Positions 1-11,738 are shown, counted from the stretch's first letter. The stretch: DNA of 64,000 nt from Trichomonas vaginalis G3 (GCF_026262505.1 NC_067204.1:24893300-24957299), one strand, 5' to 3'. The notes: generated by a model not told the origin, from the letters alone. Numbers and translations are program-made.

Positions 1-3000
1 TCTCGGCTGCCATTCATTTTTTGTCATCCAGAAATCCAATCTACACATTTCAACTTCTGGTTGAATATTACCGAAAATGCCAGAACATTGAGCAGAAAAA
101 GATTTTCTTCCTACTCACATCTTCACTGACGACTCCCGAAGAAATAGATGCTACTTTTACAAGTATTTTTAGTGAATTTATCGGTGATTTTCAATCTTGC
201 GACGCCGGAAATCAAGTCATATTCAAAGACTTCCTTCTCAACCTTTCATTGCAAACCCTCGTTACAGATCAGGTTTTAGTTACGAATTCGGTTTACAAAT
301 CTCTTTATAATTACGTAAAGAACAACGCCACGAGCTCTGAGACACTCTGCGCTCTTTTCGCTGGCCTTACAAACTTCTTCGATATTGATTCCGATCTCAT
401 TCCAGTCGAGAACTTCTACAATCAGTACATTTCGAAACATCTTAACGATATTTCAAGGGTTTGCTACGAATTGACTGTAAAACTACGCGGTGCCAATTAC
501 GAACCAGAGGTTATGCGCTTACGATTCCACGACAACTTCGATTGGGAGCCATCTTTAGACGATGACGAAAAATTCTTCCAAACAATCGGCCAATGGATTG
601 TCGAAAACAACTCCTTATTCAAACCCGAAACCACCTACGTCGATATCTTCCTTGAACAACTCGCTTTTACGAATCTTGAATTATTTTCTCAGATAATCAT
701 GCCAAAGTTCACCGACAAATCGATTTTTGACAAACCATTCCTTCCATTCTTCCACGCCATGGACGTAATTATCCCAACTTTCGAGTCACATAATCAGAAC
801 TACGAATATCTCCTTAATGTCAAGCGAGATATGCTTACATTTGTCACCAAAACTATGATGGAGCTCAGTCTCGATCCAACGATCAACATGTTCATGTGCA
901 ACGTCGCATCATTTACAGCAACCTTATCACAATCGGGCGAAGACAAAGAAAACGTGCTTCCTCGTATGTTAAAGACCTTGCGCCAGACATCTTTCCCACT
1001 TCCGAACACGATGAACTCACATTCGAGCTCAAATCGCGTCATCAAAGAATTAATCCAACAAATTGACAAGTCATCAGCACCATTATACACAGAAGATGAC
1101 GTAGACACAGAGACAGATGACAAATTCCAAAGTGTCTCTGAAAAAATCCCTCTAGAAGAAGAATTATTGTTGAGTTCACTTTACATTGAACCAGATTCAG
1201 AACTTGCACGTTATTTGTGTCAAATGGTCTTTTCACAATCCTCCTATACATTGGCATTAGCTAATAGAGTTCTTCAAGCCCTTGTCCATCGTATTCCTTC
1301 GTTTGCAGAACACGCTGTTCGCCATCTCTGCAATTTCTTCATTGACAAGAAAATGTCATTTAATGCCATCATCAATGTCATCTCAACTTTGATGCACGTT
1401 CTCGAAGCCGCCAACAAAGAAAACGTTGCATTCAGTAAGGATACATTGAATTCCGTCAATTACATCGCTATCATTGGTTTGTGCGTACCTGTTAGATCGT
1501 TAAGAGCACAAATCTTCAAAATGTGCAGTATAATGTCTATCGAAAAGAAGACACTTTTCTATTTCCAGGAATTCATTAATACTTACGGTGATAGAATAAG
1601 TCAGAGAGCAATTACTGCAGCGATTAAAACGGTTTCTAACAAAAGTGAAACAGAATTGAATGGTTTACCTCATGTAAAGTTTATTGATGTAGCCAATTCT
1701 AACTATTCACTTTTATACGTGTATTACATTGCATCATTAGGATATTACTTGGCACAAGAGTCCGGCCAAATTCATCCTGATTTTACATCGTCACTTTTAG
1801 TGATGTATAAAATTTTAACATCTATTTTGATGCAAGTAAATACAAAGAAGAATGATGTTACATATCTTGCGAACTGCACAGCGATGCTTGTATCAATACA
1901 TGATATAACAGGAAACCTTCCTTCTCCGATGATTTATTTCGATAACCACAGAATTCAATCAATTTGTCACTCAATGGTTGAAATCATTGTTCAAAACAAA
2001 AATCCATCGTTACTCAATGCAGTCTTTTCTTCATTGAGTTGCTCACTTCTTGCACCTGTTACTCCTCTTTTAGGTCAGCCAATTTGGGAATTACAACACT
2101 CTTTAATCATGTGTTTAAGTGATGCTTTCCAACGCCAAAATTTGAATGTTTTGAATGATGACGGTTCTGTAAAAGTGACAATTTACACTGCATTACATTC
2201 CGCATTGATTACTATCATAAGGAGAGGCATTATTTCATCGACATGCAATGCAAAATTGAAGATGGAATTGAAGACAAATGATTTAGTCTTCTTGAACAAT
2301 TTCGGAAATGCTTTGAAATATGTTTTTGACAAAATTTTTGATTACCACAAACAAAAGATCAAAATGGGTCTTTTAGAGTCACCTACATTCCTCAAATCAG
2401 CATGTGGACATTTGTTTGATGGTGCTAAATGGTTCACATTCTTCTTCAACATATCAGCAATTGCGATGCCATCATTAATTTCCGCTTTTTCAAGTTGGTT
2501 GAGAATTTCAAAGATCCCTGTCAATTTATATAATGCATTCATAAAAAAACTCAGTGATTTCTCAAAACACGACATTACAATTGCCTCCTACTTCTTTGCT
2601 CATGATCCTTCCAAACTAATCAAGATGTGCATGCATGACGCGAGATTTAGTTTCCCTATTTTCGCAGGTATGGCTTTGCAATTAGAAGTTCCAAATGATT
2701 TGATCTCTAATTTGGACCAACTCAACAAATCCATACTAGAAAGTACAGGAAAACCAGAGACAGAACTCATCAAATTGTACTACTCAAACATTGGTAGATT
2801 GTTCGCTTTGTGTTTCGCTTATTTAACATCCCAAATGACCTGTGAACGCCAAAGCGCTTTGAATTTCATCGAAAGACTCGCTTTAGTATCAGCTTTCATC
2901 AGAAAAGAAGCACAGAGTTGCGTGATTGTCCTCAAAGCAATCAAAGATATAAGAAAGAGAATGATGACTTCTTTCTCTATTTTCATACAAAACGATATCT

Positions 3001-5531
3001 ATCAACTTTCACAGTTAATTGCAACACATTTTGAGTTTTGCAATGAACAATTCATCAAAGAATCAATCTCCATTGTGTTGAAACCAAAGGATTCTTCAAG
3101 TATACACTCGAGAAACTCCTTAGATAGAGATTCTGCATCAAGATCAAGTGAGCGAAAGTCTTCTACATCAAGAAGAATTTCTAAAACATCATCAATGCAA
3201 CGCGGAATTTCAATTTTCGGCACGAACATGGATGAAGCACTTAAGAAATTAACAAGTGCTGGACACCAACAATTGGATTACATTGATTTCAACCATGAAG
3301 AAGTCATCATTTCCTTCATTCCTCGTTGGTTGACATCATTCCATTATAATCTTGAAACAGAAGGAATCTGTTTGAAGTGCGAACCAGAGTTTAGAGCGAT
3401 AACAAAACATAGATTCATTGAAGAACTGTTGATTATGTGCAATAGATTCGGATTAATTCCTGCTATTGCTATCATTATCAATGGTATAATTGATAGAAAC
3501 ATCAATTTCTTCATTTACACGCTCTGCAACTTGCAACAGACGAATTCTCAATACAAATCAAGTGCTATGATATTCCTTATTTATATCTATAACATCAAGC
3601 CTGATTTGTTCATTGAAAACATCATGAAATACTTGATGTCGTCTGCTTGGTTCTTCTATAAAATACAAATCCAAGGAAAGTTAAACTCAGAGAATTTCCT
3701 CAACGAAAATCCTGAAGAAGAAGTTAAAAACTCTGAGGCAGATTACGCTTCAATCATTACTTTCATCTTGGAATTGATCATCGAATGTTATTCAGAAGAT
3801 TCTGAACCTCTTGAGAAAGTTAAGCCGCATTTAATCGCTTTTTGTGATATAATATTAAGTACTTATTCAGCGGAAGGTGATGACAACTCCATGATTGATG
3901 AAAACCTCGCGAAACTCATGGATAAAATCATTTTCAAGATGTTAGATATTTACGCGGAAAAAGCGAAAACACTTCAAGTTATCGGTCCTTACATCAAGAG
4001 ATGTCCACGAGAATTCATCTTGGAATGGGGCTTATGTTGTGGTTGGTTACCTGCTGCAACACGCGCTCTTCAATTGTTTAATTACCTCCATTTCCAAATC
4101 GAATCTTCTGAGATTCCTTTGTTATTGAGAGCAATTCAATGCGTCTCAAATATCTTGAACGAAAGAACTGATCCATCAAAGATTTCTCAGTTCAACAAAC
4201 ATTGGGAATCACAAATAACAATGTCCAAACGTCAAATCGACGTAAAACCAGCGATTAACTACATTGTTGCTTGTTTAGAATGTTTGTTTGGTTTCGTTAC
4301 AAACACAAGATGTTATCCAACAGAAATCTTCAGTACAGCTGTTGCTTTGATGAAATGTTGCACTCCTGATCAAGCAGCGATTTACGCTTTGTCTGTAAGA
4401 ATTGTTGGTGTCTACATCAGACAATTGAAAGATCCACAAGTCCTTAAAGATGCCGTAGGAGATGGAATTCTTCCTCTTTTCTTCCTTTGTTCTGAAGCAT
4501 CAACTGTTTTGTTGGATGAAATTTCAACTGTCATCAAAACATTGATCAAAGCAAACTATTTCGACATTTTACTCAAACACGAAATGTCTCCAATCATATC
4601 AATGTTTGTTTTGATTCCTTCTCTGTGGGGTGCAGCTTCTGACTCTGTTTTGATCTCCATTTTGTCCGAAGTTTTCCAGCAAAGATTCGGAGGAGATGGA
4701 AAATACATTGTTCAAGGCGTTTTGAGTGGAAGAAGTCGCAACCTAAATAATATCAAACACTTCTGCCAGAAGTATTGCCCACAAATGCCAAAAGACTTCA
4801 TATTACAGATCCTCCATTTGTATGTACAATTCGCTAGACATGGATCTCATGAACAACAAGAAGCTGTAATTGTTGTTACAAACGAAATCAAGAATTTCGC
4901 ATCGATGAGTGAAGCTCAAAAAGACGTTGCAGCCATTGCAGAAATAGCTGTGAAGAACCAGTCTTCTCAGAACGCAGAAGGTGTCTTAGCTTTCATCAGA
5001 GAATTAGTTAAACTTAATTTCCAAGTTCAAGCCGGTCCTCCACAAATTGCATCGAAAATGGTGTCGCAATTCCCTGTTGTCGATGTTTTCTCGAATGATG
5101 ACATATTAAACTGGAAACCATTGGCGGAAGACTCTTTCTTGGATACTGTAAATGTTCCTCCTTTGTTTGTTTACGACGAAAGACTCGTTGGCGCTGTTTT
5201 CCTCGAAAAAGAATTCAATGTTGTCAAACAAGTCAAAGAAATCCATTTCACTCAATTAAGTGATAAATACAAGACTGCTTTGACACAAAATCCTAATACA
5301 AAGGAGATGGGAGAGATAGTAATTGACGACATCATTCCTTTCATCAAGGAAATGAAGAAATTCGAATCTTTGACAAACATCAAAGTTGTCAAAGATGCTT
5401 CGTATTGGTTCAAGGAACAACCTTTGGATACTTCTGTCAAAGCAAACGTTTTCTTCCCTGGACACCCAGATCTTCAAGAAATCTGCAAATTCGAGATGCA
5501 GGGTTTGGAAATTCCTTTCAAACTTCATTGA
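1..5531 (+). CDS. Very large predicted alpha-solenoid protein, 5' end open at window edge
   Basis: An uninterrupted frame runs from the left edge to a TGA at 5529-5531, at least 1,836 codons. The reading frame is open through base 3 with no ATG before about residue 160, so either the start lies left of the window or a non-ATG codon near base 21 is wrongly implied; I read it as 5'-truncated by the window. The protein is rich in Leu, Ile, Phe and Asn with regularly spaced hydrophobic helices, which suggests HEAT/ARM-like alpha-solenoid folding. A Ser/Arg-rich patch (around bases 3,105-3,200) interrupts the helical pattern and may be a phosphorylated linker. No transmembrane segment, Walker or kinase motif is visible. 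I do not recognise the family. Solenoid proteins of this size are often scaffolds or transport factors, but that is inference. Codon use is more GC-rich than the flanking DNA, as expected for an expressed host gene. Confidence 0.8.
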   Translation, partial: SAAIHFLSSRNPIYTFQLLVEYYRKCQNIEQKKIFFLLTSSLTTPEEIDATFTSIFSEFIGDFQSCDAGNQVIFKDFLLNLSLQTLVTDQVLVTNSVYKSLYNYVKNNATSSETLCALFAGLTNFFDIDSDLIPVENFYNQYISKHLNDISRVCYELTVKLRGANYEPEVMRLRFHDNFDWEPSLDDDEKFFQTIGQWIVENNSLFKPETTYVDIFLEQLAFTNLELFSQIIMPKFTDKSIFDKPFLPFFHAMDVIIPTFESHNQNYEYLLNVKRDMLTFVTKTMMELSLDPTINMFMCNVASFTATLSQSGEDKENVLPRMLKTLRQTSFPLPNTMNSHSSSNRVIKELIQQIDKSSAPLYTEDDVDTETDDKFQSVSEKIPLEEELLLSSLYIEPDSELARYLCQMVFSQSSYTLALANRVLQALVHRIPSFAEHAVRHLCNFFIDKKMSFNAIINVISTLMHVLEAANKENVAFSKDTLNSVNYIAIIGLCVPVRSLRAQIFKMCSIMSIEKKTLFYFQEFINTYGDRISQRAITAAIKTVSNKSETELNGLPHVKFIDVANSNYSLLYVYYIASLGYYLAQESGQIHPDFTSSLLVMYKILTSILMQVNTKKNDVTYLANCTAMLVSIHDITGNLPSPMIYFDNHRIQSICHSMVEIIVQNKNPSLLNAVFSSLSCSLLAPVTPLLGQPIWELQHSLIMCLSDAFQRQNLNVLNDDGSVKVTIYTALHSALITIIRRGIISSTCNAKLKMELKTNDLVFLNNFGNALKYVFDKIFDYHKQKIKMGLLESPTFLKSACGHLFDGAKWFTFFFNISAIAMPSLISAFSSWLRISKIPVNLYNAFIKKLSDFSKHDITIASYFFAHDPSKLIKMCMHDARFSFPIFAGMALQLEVPNDLISNLDQLNKSILESTGKPETELIKLYYSNIGRLFALCFAYLTSQMTCERQSALNFIERLALVSAFIRKEAQSCVIVLKAIKDIRKRMMTSFSIFIQNDIYQLSQLIATHFEFCNEQFIKESISIVLKPKDSSSIHSRNSLDRDSASRSSERKSSTSRRISKTSSMQRGISIFGTNMDEALKKLTSAGHQQLDYIDFNHEEVIISFIPRWLTSFHYNLETEGICLKCEPEFRAITKHRFIEELLIMCNRFGLIPAIAIIINGIIDRNINFFIYTLCNLQQTNSQYKSSAMIFLIYIYNIKPDLFIENIMKYLMSSAWFFYKIQIQGKLNSENFLNENPEEEVKNSEADYASIITFILELIIECYSEDSEPLEKVKPHLIAFCDIILSTYSAEGDDNSMIDENLAKLMDKIIFKMLDIYAEKAKTLQVIGPYIKRCPREFILEWGLCCGWLPAATRALQLFNYLHFQIESSEIPLLLRAIQCVSNILNERTDPSKISQFNKHWESQITMSKRQIDVKPAINYIVACLECLFGFVTNTRCYPTEIFSTAVALMKCCTPDQAAIYALSVRIVGVYIRQLKDPQVLKDAVGDGILPLFFLCSEASTVLLDEISTVIKTLIKANYFDILLKHEMSPIISMFVLIPSLWGAASDSVLISILSEVFQQRFGGDGKYIVQGVLSGRSRNLNNIKHFCQKYCPQMPKDFILQILHLYVQFARHGSHEQQEAVIVVTNEIKNFASMSEAQKDVAAIAEIAVKNQSSQNAEGVLAFIRELVKLNFQVQAGPPQIASKMVSQFPVVDVFSNDDILNWKPLAEDSFLDTVNVPPLFVYDERLVGAVFLEKEFNVVKQVKEIHFTQLSDKYKTALTQNPNTKEMGEIVIDDIIPFIKEMKKFESLTNIKVVKDASYWFKEQPLDTSVKANVFFPGHPDLQEICKFEMQGLEIPFKLH

Positions 5532-5548
5532 TTTTTTTTATTTTATTT

Positions 5549-6310
5549 TAAACTGCTTGCCCTAACGTGGACAATATTGAAAGGAATTCAATGAGTCCTC
5601 TCAAAAATAACCGCCTTTTAATATTCAATACTATTGTCCACCTTTCGTCCAACTTAAATAATTTATTTAGAAACAACAAAACAAAATATATAAAAATAAA
5701 TAATGCAGCAAGGTCCGGAAAGACCTAAAAAATCGAAATGACGGAGTGGAATTTTGATATAACTCATTAAATGAAAATTATGAGATATTATAATTATATT
5801 TTTCACGTTTTCCGAGATATAGAGAAACTAGTATTTAGGTAGCTCGGACATATGAGTGGGATCTATTTTTGGAGAAAACTCCAAAAGTTAAAGTTATGAT
5901 TTACTAAATAGAACAAATATAATAGAAATAAGTAGTTGAAAAGGAGCATCATTTGATATGGTAAACATGTGCTTATTCGTAAGTTTCTGCAATGTATGTA
6001 TGAGGAGAAATGTTGCGTGATTTGGACGAACGTTTAAATGCTTTTAGAGTAAATTGTTGAAGAATTCTTAGTTCCTAGTATGAGTATGCTATGGTTGCAT
6101 AAGAGATTTTGAGTTGTAATGCATAACGGTCGGAATAATTTCTGATGATTTAAAATGGATTCGGTTTAAGCGTCAAGATATGTAGTTATGTTGCATACCC
6201 AATCATTTAAGCCACATATCTTGTGATTGCAAAGCGTGTAGAGTCTTCGTTCCACTCACTAAAAATGTAAAAAAAAATTGACTATTATCCACCTTAGGGC
6301 AAGCAGTTTA
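5549..6310. mobile_element. Short non-autonomous DNA transposon (MITE-like), 28-bp inverted ends
   Basis: The left end reads TAAACTGCTTGCCCTAACGT and the right end is its reverse complement over 28 bp with two mismatches (5549-5576 versus 6283-6310). The ends are flanked by TA, so the target duplication may be TA (included in the ends given here), as for Tc1/mariner elements; no longer duplication is visible. The 762-bp body has no coding frame. A nested inverted repeat (GTGGACAATA near 5567 against its complement near 5632-5641) makes the left end itself a hairpin. It starts 18 bp after the stop codon of the solenoid gene, so it probably lies in or beside that gene's 3' region. Being non-coding, it would need a transposase from elsewhere. 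Confidence 0.75.
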
Positions 6311-6828
6311 TATTATATTTTTTTTTCTTCTCTTTTTTTAAAAAATAAAGCGTTTTATTGAAAGTCGTTTTAAAATAAATCAATCTATATTCAAATCGAA
6401 ATTGGATAATGTTCCAAATTATGATAATATTCTGTGTAAAAAATTGTCTCTTAGAATTTCGGTTTTTTTTTCACTCAAAAATTAGAAAAAATCGGAGATT
6501 TGGAAAAACGATAAATGACGACGTTTAACTTCCAGTACAATCATTATCAATAGACACAGCCCCTTAATATTGATATCAACTCCTTACTAACAATTTGTGG
6601 AATTTTTTTCTATCAACAATTTTTACAATTTGAGACAATTCTATGAGCTGTTCTCAAAACATTATCAACCATTTTGGAATTGATGTTTTGATTCTTTTGG
6701 AAATTTCATTTTGCTGGAGTTTATGCCCTGCGGATATTACAATTTTTCCAAAATTAATTCCAAAATTGACATTGAAAAAAACAATTCATTCAAAAATTTG
6801 AAAGGATTTTTAAATTTATATTTTTTAA
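6311..6828. other. Intergenic AT-rich spacer
   Basis: About 520 bp of AT-rich sequence between the inverted-repeat element and the ankyrin gene. I see no gene, repeat or RNA in it. A T/A-rich tract immediately precedes the ankyrin ATG, much like the one preceding the ankyrin pseudogene at 20,778. Confidence 0.5.
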
Positions 6829-8513
6829 ATGTCTAACCAATACTTTGATCTCCGAAGGATCTACGGATACTATATCGATACATACAATGCGATATATCGG
6901 TTGACGACTGAAAATGAGGAAGAATTAAACAAGATTTACCAAATGATCGGAACAAATTTGATTAATAAACGGAGATATCTCTCAAAAACAATTATACGAA
7001 ACATTTTAAATATTATTCCTTATAAAAATCGCTATACAAAGTTTTATTTGGAACTTGCAAAATGCATATATGATGAATATCATGTTAAAGAGGTTAAGGG
7101 TGTTTCTGCTATATCTAACTACCTGTTTTATAAAGAATTTCGGATTCAATTAGAAACATCTTATATTTTCGAAGAAATAAATACAGACAATCTAGCCATT
7201 CATACAGAAGATTCAATTTACAGAGCAATTATGTATAATGACCTAAAAATTTTCATCGCATTCACAGAAAAAGAAGGATTTGATATAGATCAAAGACTTA
7301 ATTGCGATTTATATCCAACTACATCCGTAGGATATTCATTACTTGAATTATGTTGTTATCACGGAGCAGTCGATTGTTTCAAGTTTTTATTAACGAAATT
7401 TAAATCAAGAATAACTCAAAAATGTCTTCAATTATCATTTTTAAGCGGAAAGCCGGATATTTTGAATGAATGTTTGAAATATCGAAAACCTGATAATGAT
7501 TGCATGATGTATGCAATTATTTCACACAACATTGATTTTGTTACATTCTTGATGAATGAATTTAATATAGAGATCAATTTAGAAATTTGTGGATTTAGTC
7601 AAAATCTTGAATCATTTTTAGTTTATTTTGATCAAACTAATGATATTAACAGATGCTTTGCTTATTCAGCGATGTTTTTTATTCCATCTCTTTGTGAATA
7701 CTTCCTTTCACATGATGCAATAATCGAGGAAAAAGGTGAATTTTGTAAAACAAATCTTTATTATGCAGCCGAAAATAATAGTAATAAAATAGCAGAACTT
7801 CTTAAACCCGATTATGCAAATATTAAGAAAAAAGATGTTAATAGGAAAAATGCTCTTCATATTGCAGCAGAAATTAACAGTAAAGAAATTACCAAGTTAC
7901 GTATTTCATACGGTGCAAATATCAATGAAATTGATGATTATGGAGAAACTGCTCTTCATATTGCAGCATTAAATAATTCTAAAGAAACAGCCAAACTTCT
8001 TCTTTCATATCGGGCAAACTTCTTTAAAAAGATAGATTTGGAAGAACAGCTTTTCATTATGCAGCATGCAATAATAGTAAAGAGATGGTCAAAATTTTTA
8101 TTTCATATGGTGTAAAAATCAATATAAAAGGTAAATCTGGAGAAACAGCTCTTCATATGGCAACACTATATAATCGTAAAGAAAAAGCAGAATTACTTCT
8201 TATGCATGGTGCAAATATTAATGAAAATTATAGTGATGGGCAAACTGCTCTTCATTATGCAACATATAATAATAATAAAGAAATGGTCGAACTTTTTATT
8301 TCATATGGTGCAAATATCGATGAAAAAAATAATAAAGGGAAAACCGCACTTCATATTGCAGCAGAAAAAAATTGTAAAGAAATAGCGGAACTTCTTCTTT
8401 CTTATGGTGCAAATATCAGGAAAAAAGATAATGATGGAAGAACCGCTTTCAGTATTGCAGCAGAAAATAATAGTAAAGAAACAGCCGAATTTCTTTTTTC
8501 ATATGGCAAATAA
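6829..8513 (+). pseudogene. DUF3447-type ankyrin-repeat protein with one single-base frameshift
   Basis: Two frames, 6829-8115 and 8085-8513, together make one trichomonad ankyrin protein of about 560 residues. The N-terminal part (residues 1 to ~290) matches the lineage-expanded DUF3447 type: YNAIYRLTTENEEELN near the start, then RYLSKTIIRNILNIIPYKNR, YSLLELCCYHGAVDCFK and a stretch ending near PSLCEYFLSHDA. Then come about seven ankyrin repeats of the form G.TALHIAA.NN.KE.AELLLSYGANI. In the third of these the frame slips. Reading one base earlier from the A5 run at 8026-8030 restores the repeat (KKDRFGRTAFHYAA), so one A appears to be missing. Ankyrin repeats mediate protein binding; partners are unknown. 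It may be a young pseudogene or a homopolymer error in the assembly over an intact gene. This family has hundreds of members in T. vaginalis. Confidence 0.85.
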
Positions 8514-9186
8514 ATATAATAGATACATAGAGACTGGAGTATGACAGTCATTTTTAATGGCAGTCTCCTGTACAGATGACATCATAATTTCACAAGTATT
8601 TACAACCTTTTGAAGAAAGACTTCATATATGATATGTTCAAGCATTAATTACTTCTAGCAATCCAATTATTTTAAAAGATATAAACAAAAATAACATCAC
8701 ATATGTTGTTATTTCATCTTCCTTACAGAGTCATTCTAGTATCAGCAGAAACGCATCATCTTTTGCTAATATATTCGAAGAGATATTTAATTAAATATTG
8801 AACTGATCCGCTAATATAAATTGATAATAAATTTATTTATAATTTTTATAAAGGTCACTTATCAGATCTGGAAATTTCATCTCTAATTCTTCATATTTTG
8901 GTAATTAAGACTTAATAAAGTTAACACATTCGAATCAACAGAGAAAAGTGCTACAACTATGAAACAATCTTTAATATCTTTTGCAAAATTCCATTGTTTC
9001 TTCTGTTTCAGCTCTCTTTAACAAACAAAACAAATCCATCCATTAAATCTGCCAGAATCTTAGCAGATAAAATTATTTTAACAACAAATTCAGGATAATC
9101 ATTGAAATATGACTAATTTTTCTAAAAGGAGTGTTGTCTTTAGTATCTATAAAAGCAATTAAATCAACCTCAAGAATTCTATTGAA
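8514..9186. other. Intergenic region with a possible decayed gene remnant
   Basis: About 670 bp without an intact gene. On the minus strand near 9,100-9,180 a short stretch reads like protein (LIAFIDTKDNTPFRKISH) followed by stops, and another coding-like patch lies near 8,850-8,900. This may be the remnant of an old gene, but the pieces are short and I could not assign a family. No RNA gene or repeat was seen. Confidence 0.3.
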
Positions 9187-10989
9187 ATGCAGTGTTGCTG
9201 CACGCCGATAACAGTTGGAGAAAAAAAAACTAGAAAAAGAAAACTGATGTCTTCTGATGATGAAACATTAATCCAGAGCGAGGAGGAAGATATTGGCGAT
9301 TTCAATTACTCAACAACATCGATTAAAGATGTGTATTATGTGATTCATCGCGGTTCTCCTCCAATAACTCCTTCATCATTTGCGACTGTTAGCAAGAAGA
9401 CGAGATGGCCTGATGATTTATGGAGATCCGGAACCCTTGTCTATGATATACAAGATCCATCCAAGTCATTAGGTCCACCAACCTCACAAAATGACACAAT
9501 TTTGCGATTTGAAAGCAGATTCGAGTCTGGAAACTTAAGTAGAGCATTTCACTTATCAGGCGATAAATATCATCTCATTTTAGAATACGACCACAACTCC
9601 ATTGGCTCTGCTCAGTGGTTTTACTTTAGAATTTCAAATACTCGCAAAGATGCAAAATATACATTCATTATTTCCGGATTTCATAAGAAAAAGAGCTTGT
9701 TTTGCACAGGATCAAAGGTATTTTGGTATTCAGAGAAGCAGGCGAGAAGAGATAACATTTCTTGGCAGCGTGGTGGCACAAATTACCAATATGGCACCAC
9801 AACAAGAAAAAGATCAAAAAAGAAACGCGCTTCCGTCCAATTTAACATAAAATTCCCTTACAGTAACGATCAAGTTTATTTATGTTACGCATTACCTTAC
9901 ACATACTCAGATTTAACACGATTTACTAAACAGTGGCAAGCCACAGCAGGTGCAGCTACAATGGTAGTTGAAACGCTTGGCCAAACTTTAGGAGGACGCG
10001 ATTGTCCTATTTATACCATCACTTCTCCACACTCTTCGATACCAATGAACTCACGACCATACATATTCGTTACCGCCCGTATTCATCCTGGCGAATCTAA
10101 CGGTTCTTACTTGATGCACGGATTTATGGATTATTTACTTGGCGGAAGCGGCGCATCGAAATATCTTCTCGACCATTACATATTTAAGATCATCCCCATG
10201 ATGAATATTGATGGCGTTGTCGAAGGTTTCTACAGAATATCATTATCCGGAAATGATCTTAACAGAATATGGACAGAACCCGATCCAGTATTACATCCCA
10301 TCATTTTTAAAGCCAAGAACCTCTTTACAAAGCTCTCGAAAGAAAGAGAAGTCGCAATGTACTTGGATTTTCACGGCCACGCTCGACTTCATGGTACTTT
10401 CGCTTTCGGATGCCCAAATACAGATGACCCACAGCTCAGAGACAAGGAAAAGAACTACCCGAGGATCCTTTCTTTCCTTTCTGACGCTTTTGCATGGCAA
10501 TATTGTGTTTTTTCGTATCCTTCCGATAGAAAAAGCGCTGCACGTATCGTTGTGCGCTCAGAATTGAATGTGGTCCAATCCTTCACGATAGAAACGTCTT
10601 TCGGAGGCCTTACGAGTGGTCCGAGAGCTGGAGTATTATATGACGAAATTAGTTGGAAAGAATTGGGCCAAAAGTGCTGCGAAGCGACTTTCCACTACCT
10701 GTGCGGCAACGATTCACCAATTACGTCCTATGTTGCTAAGGAATTGTCGTTTTTGGCTCCATCTGATCCTCCAAAGAAAAGTGACAATTGGGCACCTAAA
10801 GCTCGACTTCCTCCTGACGATGCTCCGAAGCAGTCGATCAGTTTCGCGTTAAATGGTCGAAAAGGACAAGGAATGTTTAGATTGGGCGGTCCGACGAGTT
10901 ATTTGAAGGTTTCGCCTCAGAATATTGAGACAACACAGACAACATATAAGTTCCCGAAATGGCAACAGATGAAATATACTTTGAACTGA
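9187..10989 (+). CDS. Cytosolic carboxypeptidase-like M14 metallopeptidase (tubulin deglutamylase type)
   Basis: A 600-residue protein with the hallmarks of the Nna1/CCP (AGBL) branch of M14 carboxypeptidases. An N-terminal beta-rich CCP domain (about residues 85-270, with FESGNLSRAF and QWFYFRISN) precedes the catalytic domain. The zinc motif HPGES is near residue 300. NDLNRIW (near 356) and DFHGHA (near 394) match the family's conserved R/N and third zinc-histidine motifs, and the Glu of ETSFGG (near 469) fits the catalytic glutamate. The family removes glutamates from tubulin C-termini and polyglutamate side chains in the cytosol, axonemes and basal bodies, which suits a cell with four or five flagella. 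An in-frame ATG at 9247 (MSSDDE) is an alternative start, because the first 20 residues are Cys- and Lys-rich and not typical of the family. The C-terminal ~80 residues are low in structure. Confidence 0.9.
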   Translation: MQCCCTPITVGEKKTRKRKLMSSDDETLIQSEEEDIGDFNYSTTSIKDVYYVIHRGSPPITPSSFATVSKKTRWPDDLWRSGTLVYDIQDPSKSLGPPTSQNDTILRFESRFESGNLSRAFHLSGDKYHLILEYDHNSIGSAQWFYFRISNTRKDAKYTFIISGFHKKKSLFCTGSKVFWYSEKQARRDNISWQRGGTNYQYGTTTRKRSKKKRASVQFNIKFPYSNDQVYLCYALPYTYSDLTRFTKQWQATAGAATMVVETLGQTLGGRDCPIYTITSPHSSIPMNSRPYIFVTARIHPGESNGSYLMHGFMDYLLGGSGASKYLLDHYIFKIIPMMNIDGVVEGFYRISLSGNDLNRIWTEPDPVLHPIIFKAKNLFTKLSKEREVAMYLDFHGHARLHGTFAFGCPNTDDPQLRDKEKNYPRILSFLSDAFAWQYCVFSYPSDRKSAARIVVRSELNVVQSFTIETSFGGLTSGPRAGVLYDEISWKELGQKCCEATFHYLCGNDSPITSYVAKELSFLAPSDPPKKSDNWAPKARLPPDDAPKQSISFALNGRKGQGMFRLGGPTSYLKVSPQNIETTQTTYKFPKWQQMKYTLN

Positions 10990-11738
10990 AATTTAATTTT
11001 AATTTTTTTTGCGGATAGATTTTTTTGCTTGATATACTAGTAGTGTTTAAAATTCTTGTTTAATTTTCTACATCTCTTTCCTTTTTATTTTTTTTTGCTT
11101 CTTTTTAGATAATTTTATTGAGATCTTGCCAAGTTGTTGAAATTTATCAGTTAATTTAGGTTTGTTCTTACCAAATTTTCAATGCAAGAGATAAAAGATT
11201 TCGTTACATACTGGTGTCCGAAGCTTTGATAATTCAAAAATGTCAAAGAATGCTTCCAATTTGAAAACTTCGATAGGATGTGACCGATGAATGCCGTAAT
11301 GGAACCAGACAACGTCAACAGAGTCTTCTTCGCAGCTTTCTCTCTAAATAGCCCATGTGACATCGAATTACAAGAATATTCAAGCGTGATGGTTTCACAG
11401 ACACAGAATATGGTGGAACTATTACCACAACTTAAAATCTGAATCTTTAGATAAAATCGTTTTCAATAATAAAAATCTTAAGAGAAAAAGAAGCAACACA
11501 TTACACAGATACGCTGGTTTCGCTTGAAAATGGCCTCCATATAGATATACTTTCTAAAAACATTATTTTTGAAAGAAATTTTGCAATGATTTTGCAATTT
11601 CCGTTATTTTAAAAGAAGATTTAGCACAGCAACAATTATTTATTATAATTTAAACATAAAAAATTCTGTTTCAGTGCAGAGCACATCAAGATTTTGTAAA
11701 CTATTCAATTTAAAATTTAGGTCCTTTTTATCGTCGCA
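10990..11738. other. Intergenic region with a probable gene remnant on the plus strand
   Basis: About 750 bp between the carboxypeptidase and UTP4. Around 11,235-11,442 the plus strand has protein-like pieces (KECFQFENFDRM, then after a stop MEPDNVNRVFFAAFSLN to QLKI) in one frame with one stop between them. They look like a decayed gene of unknown family rather than an active gene. The rest is AT-rich with no repeat or RNA I recognise. Confidence 0.35.

Noticed and set aside
11151-11363. 70-codon minus-strand frame before UTP4
   Set aside because: It overlaps a more protein-like remnant on the plus strand and has no features.
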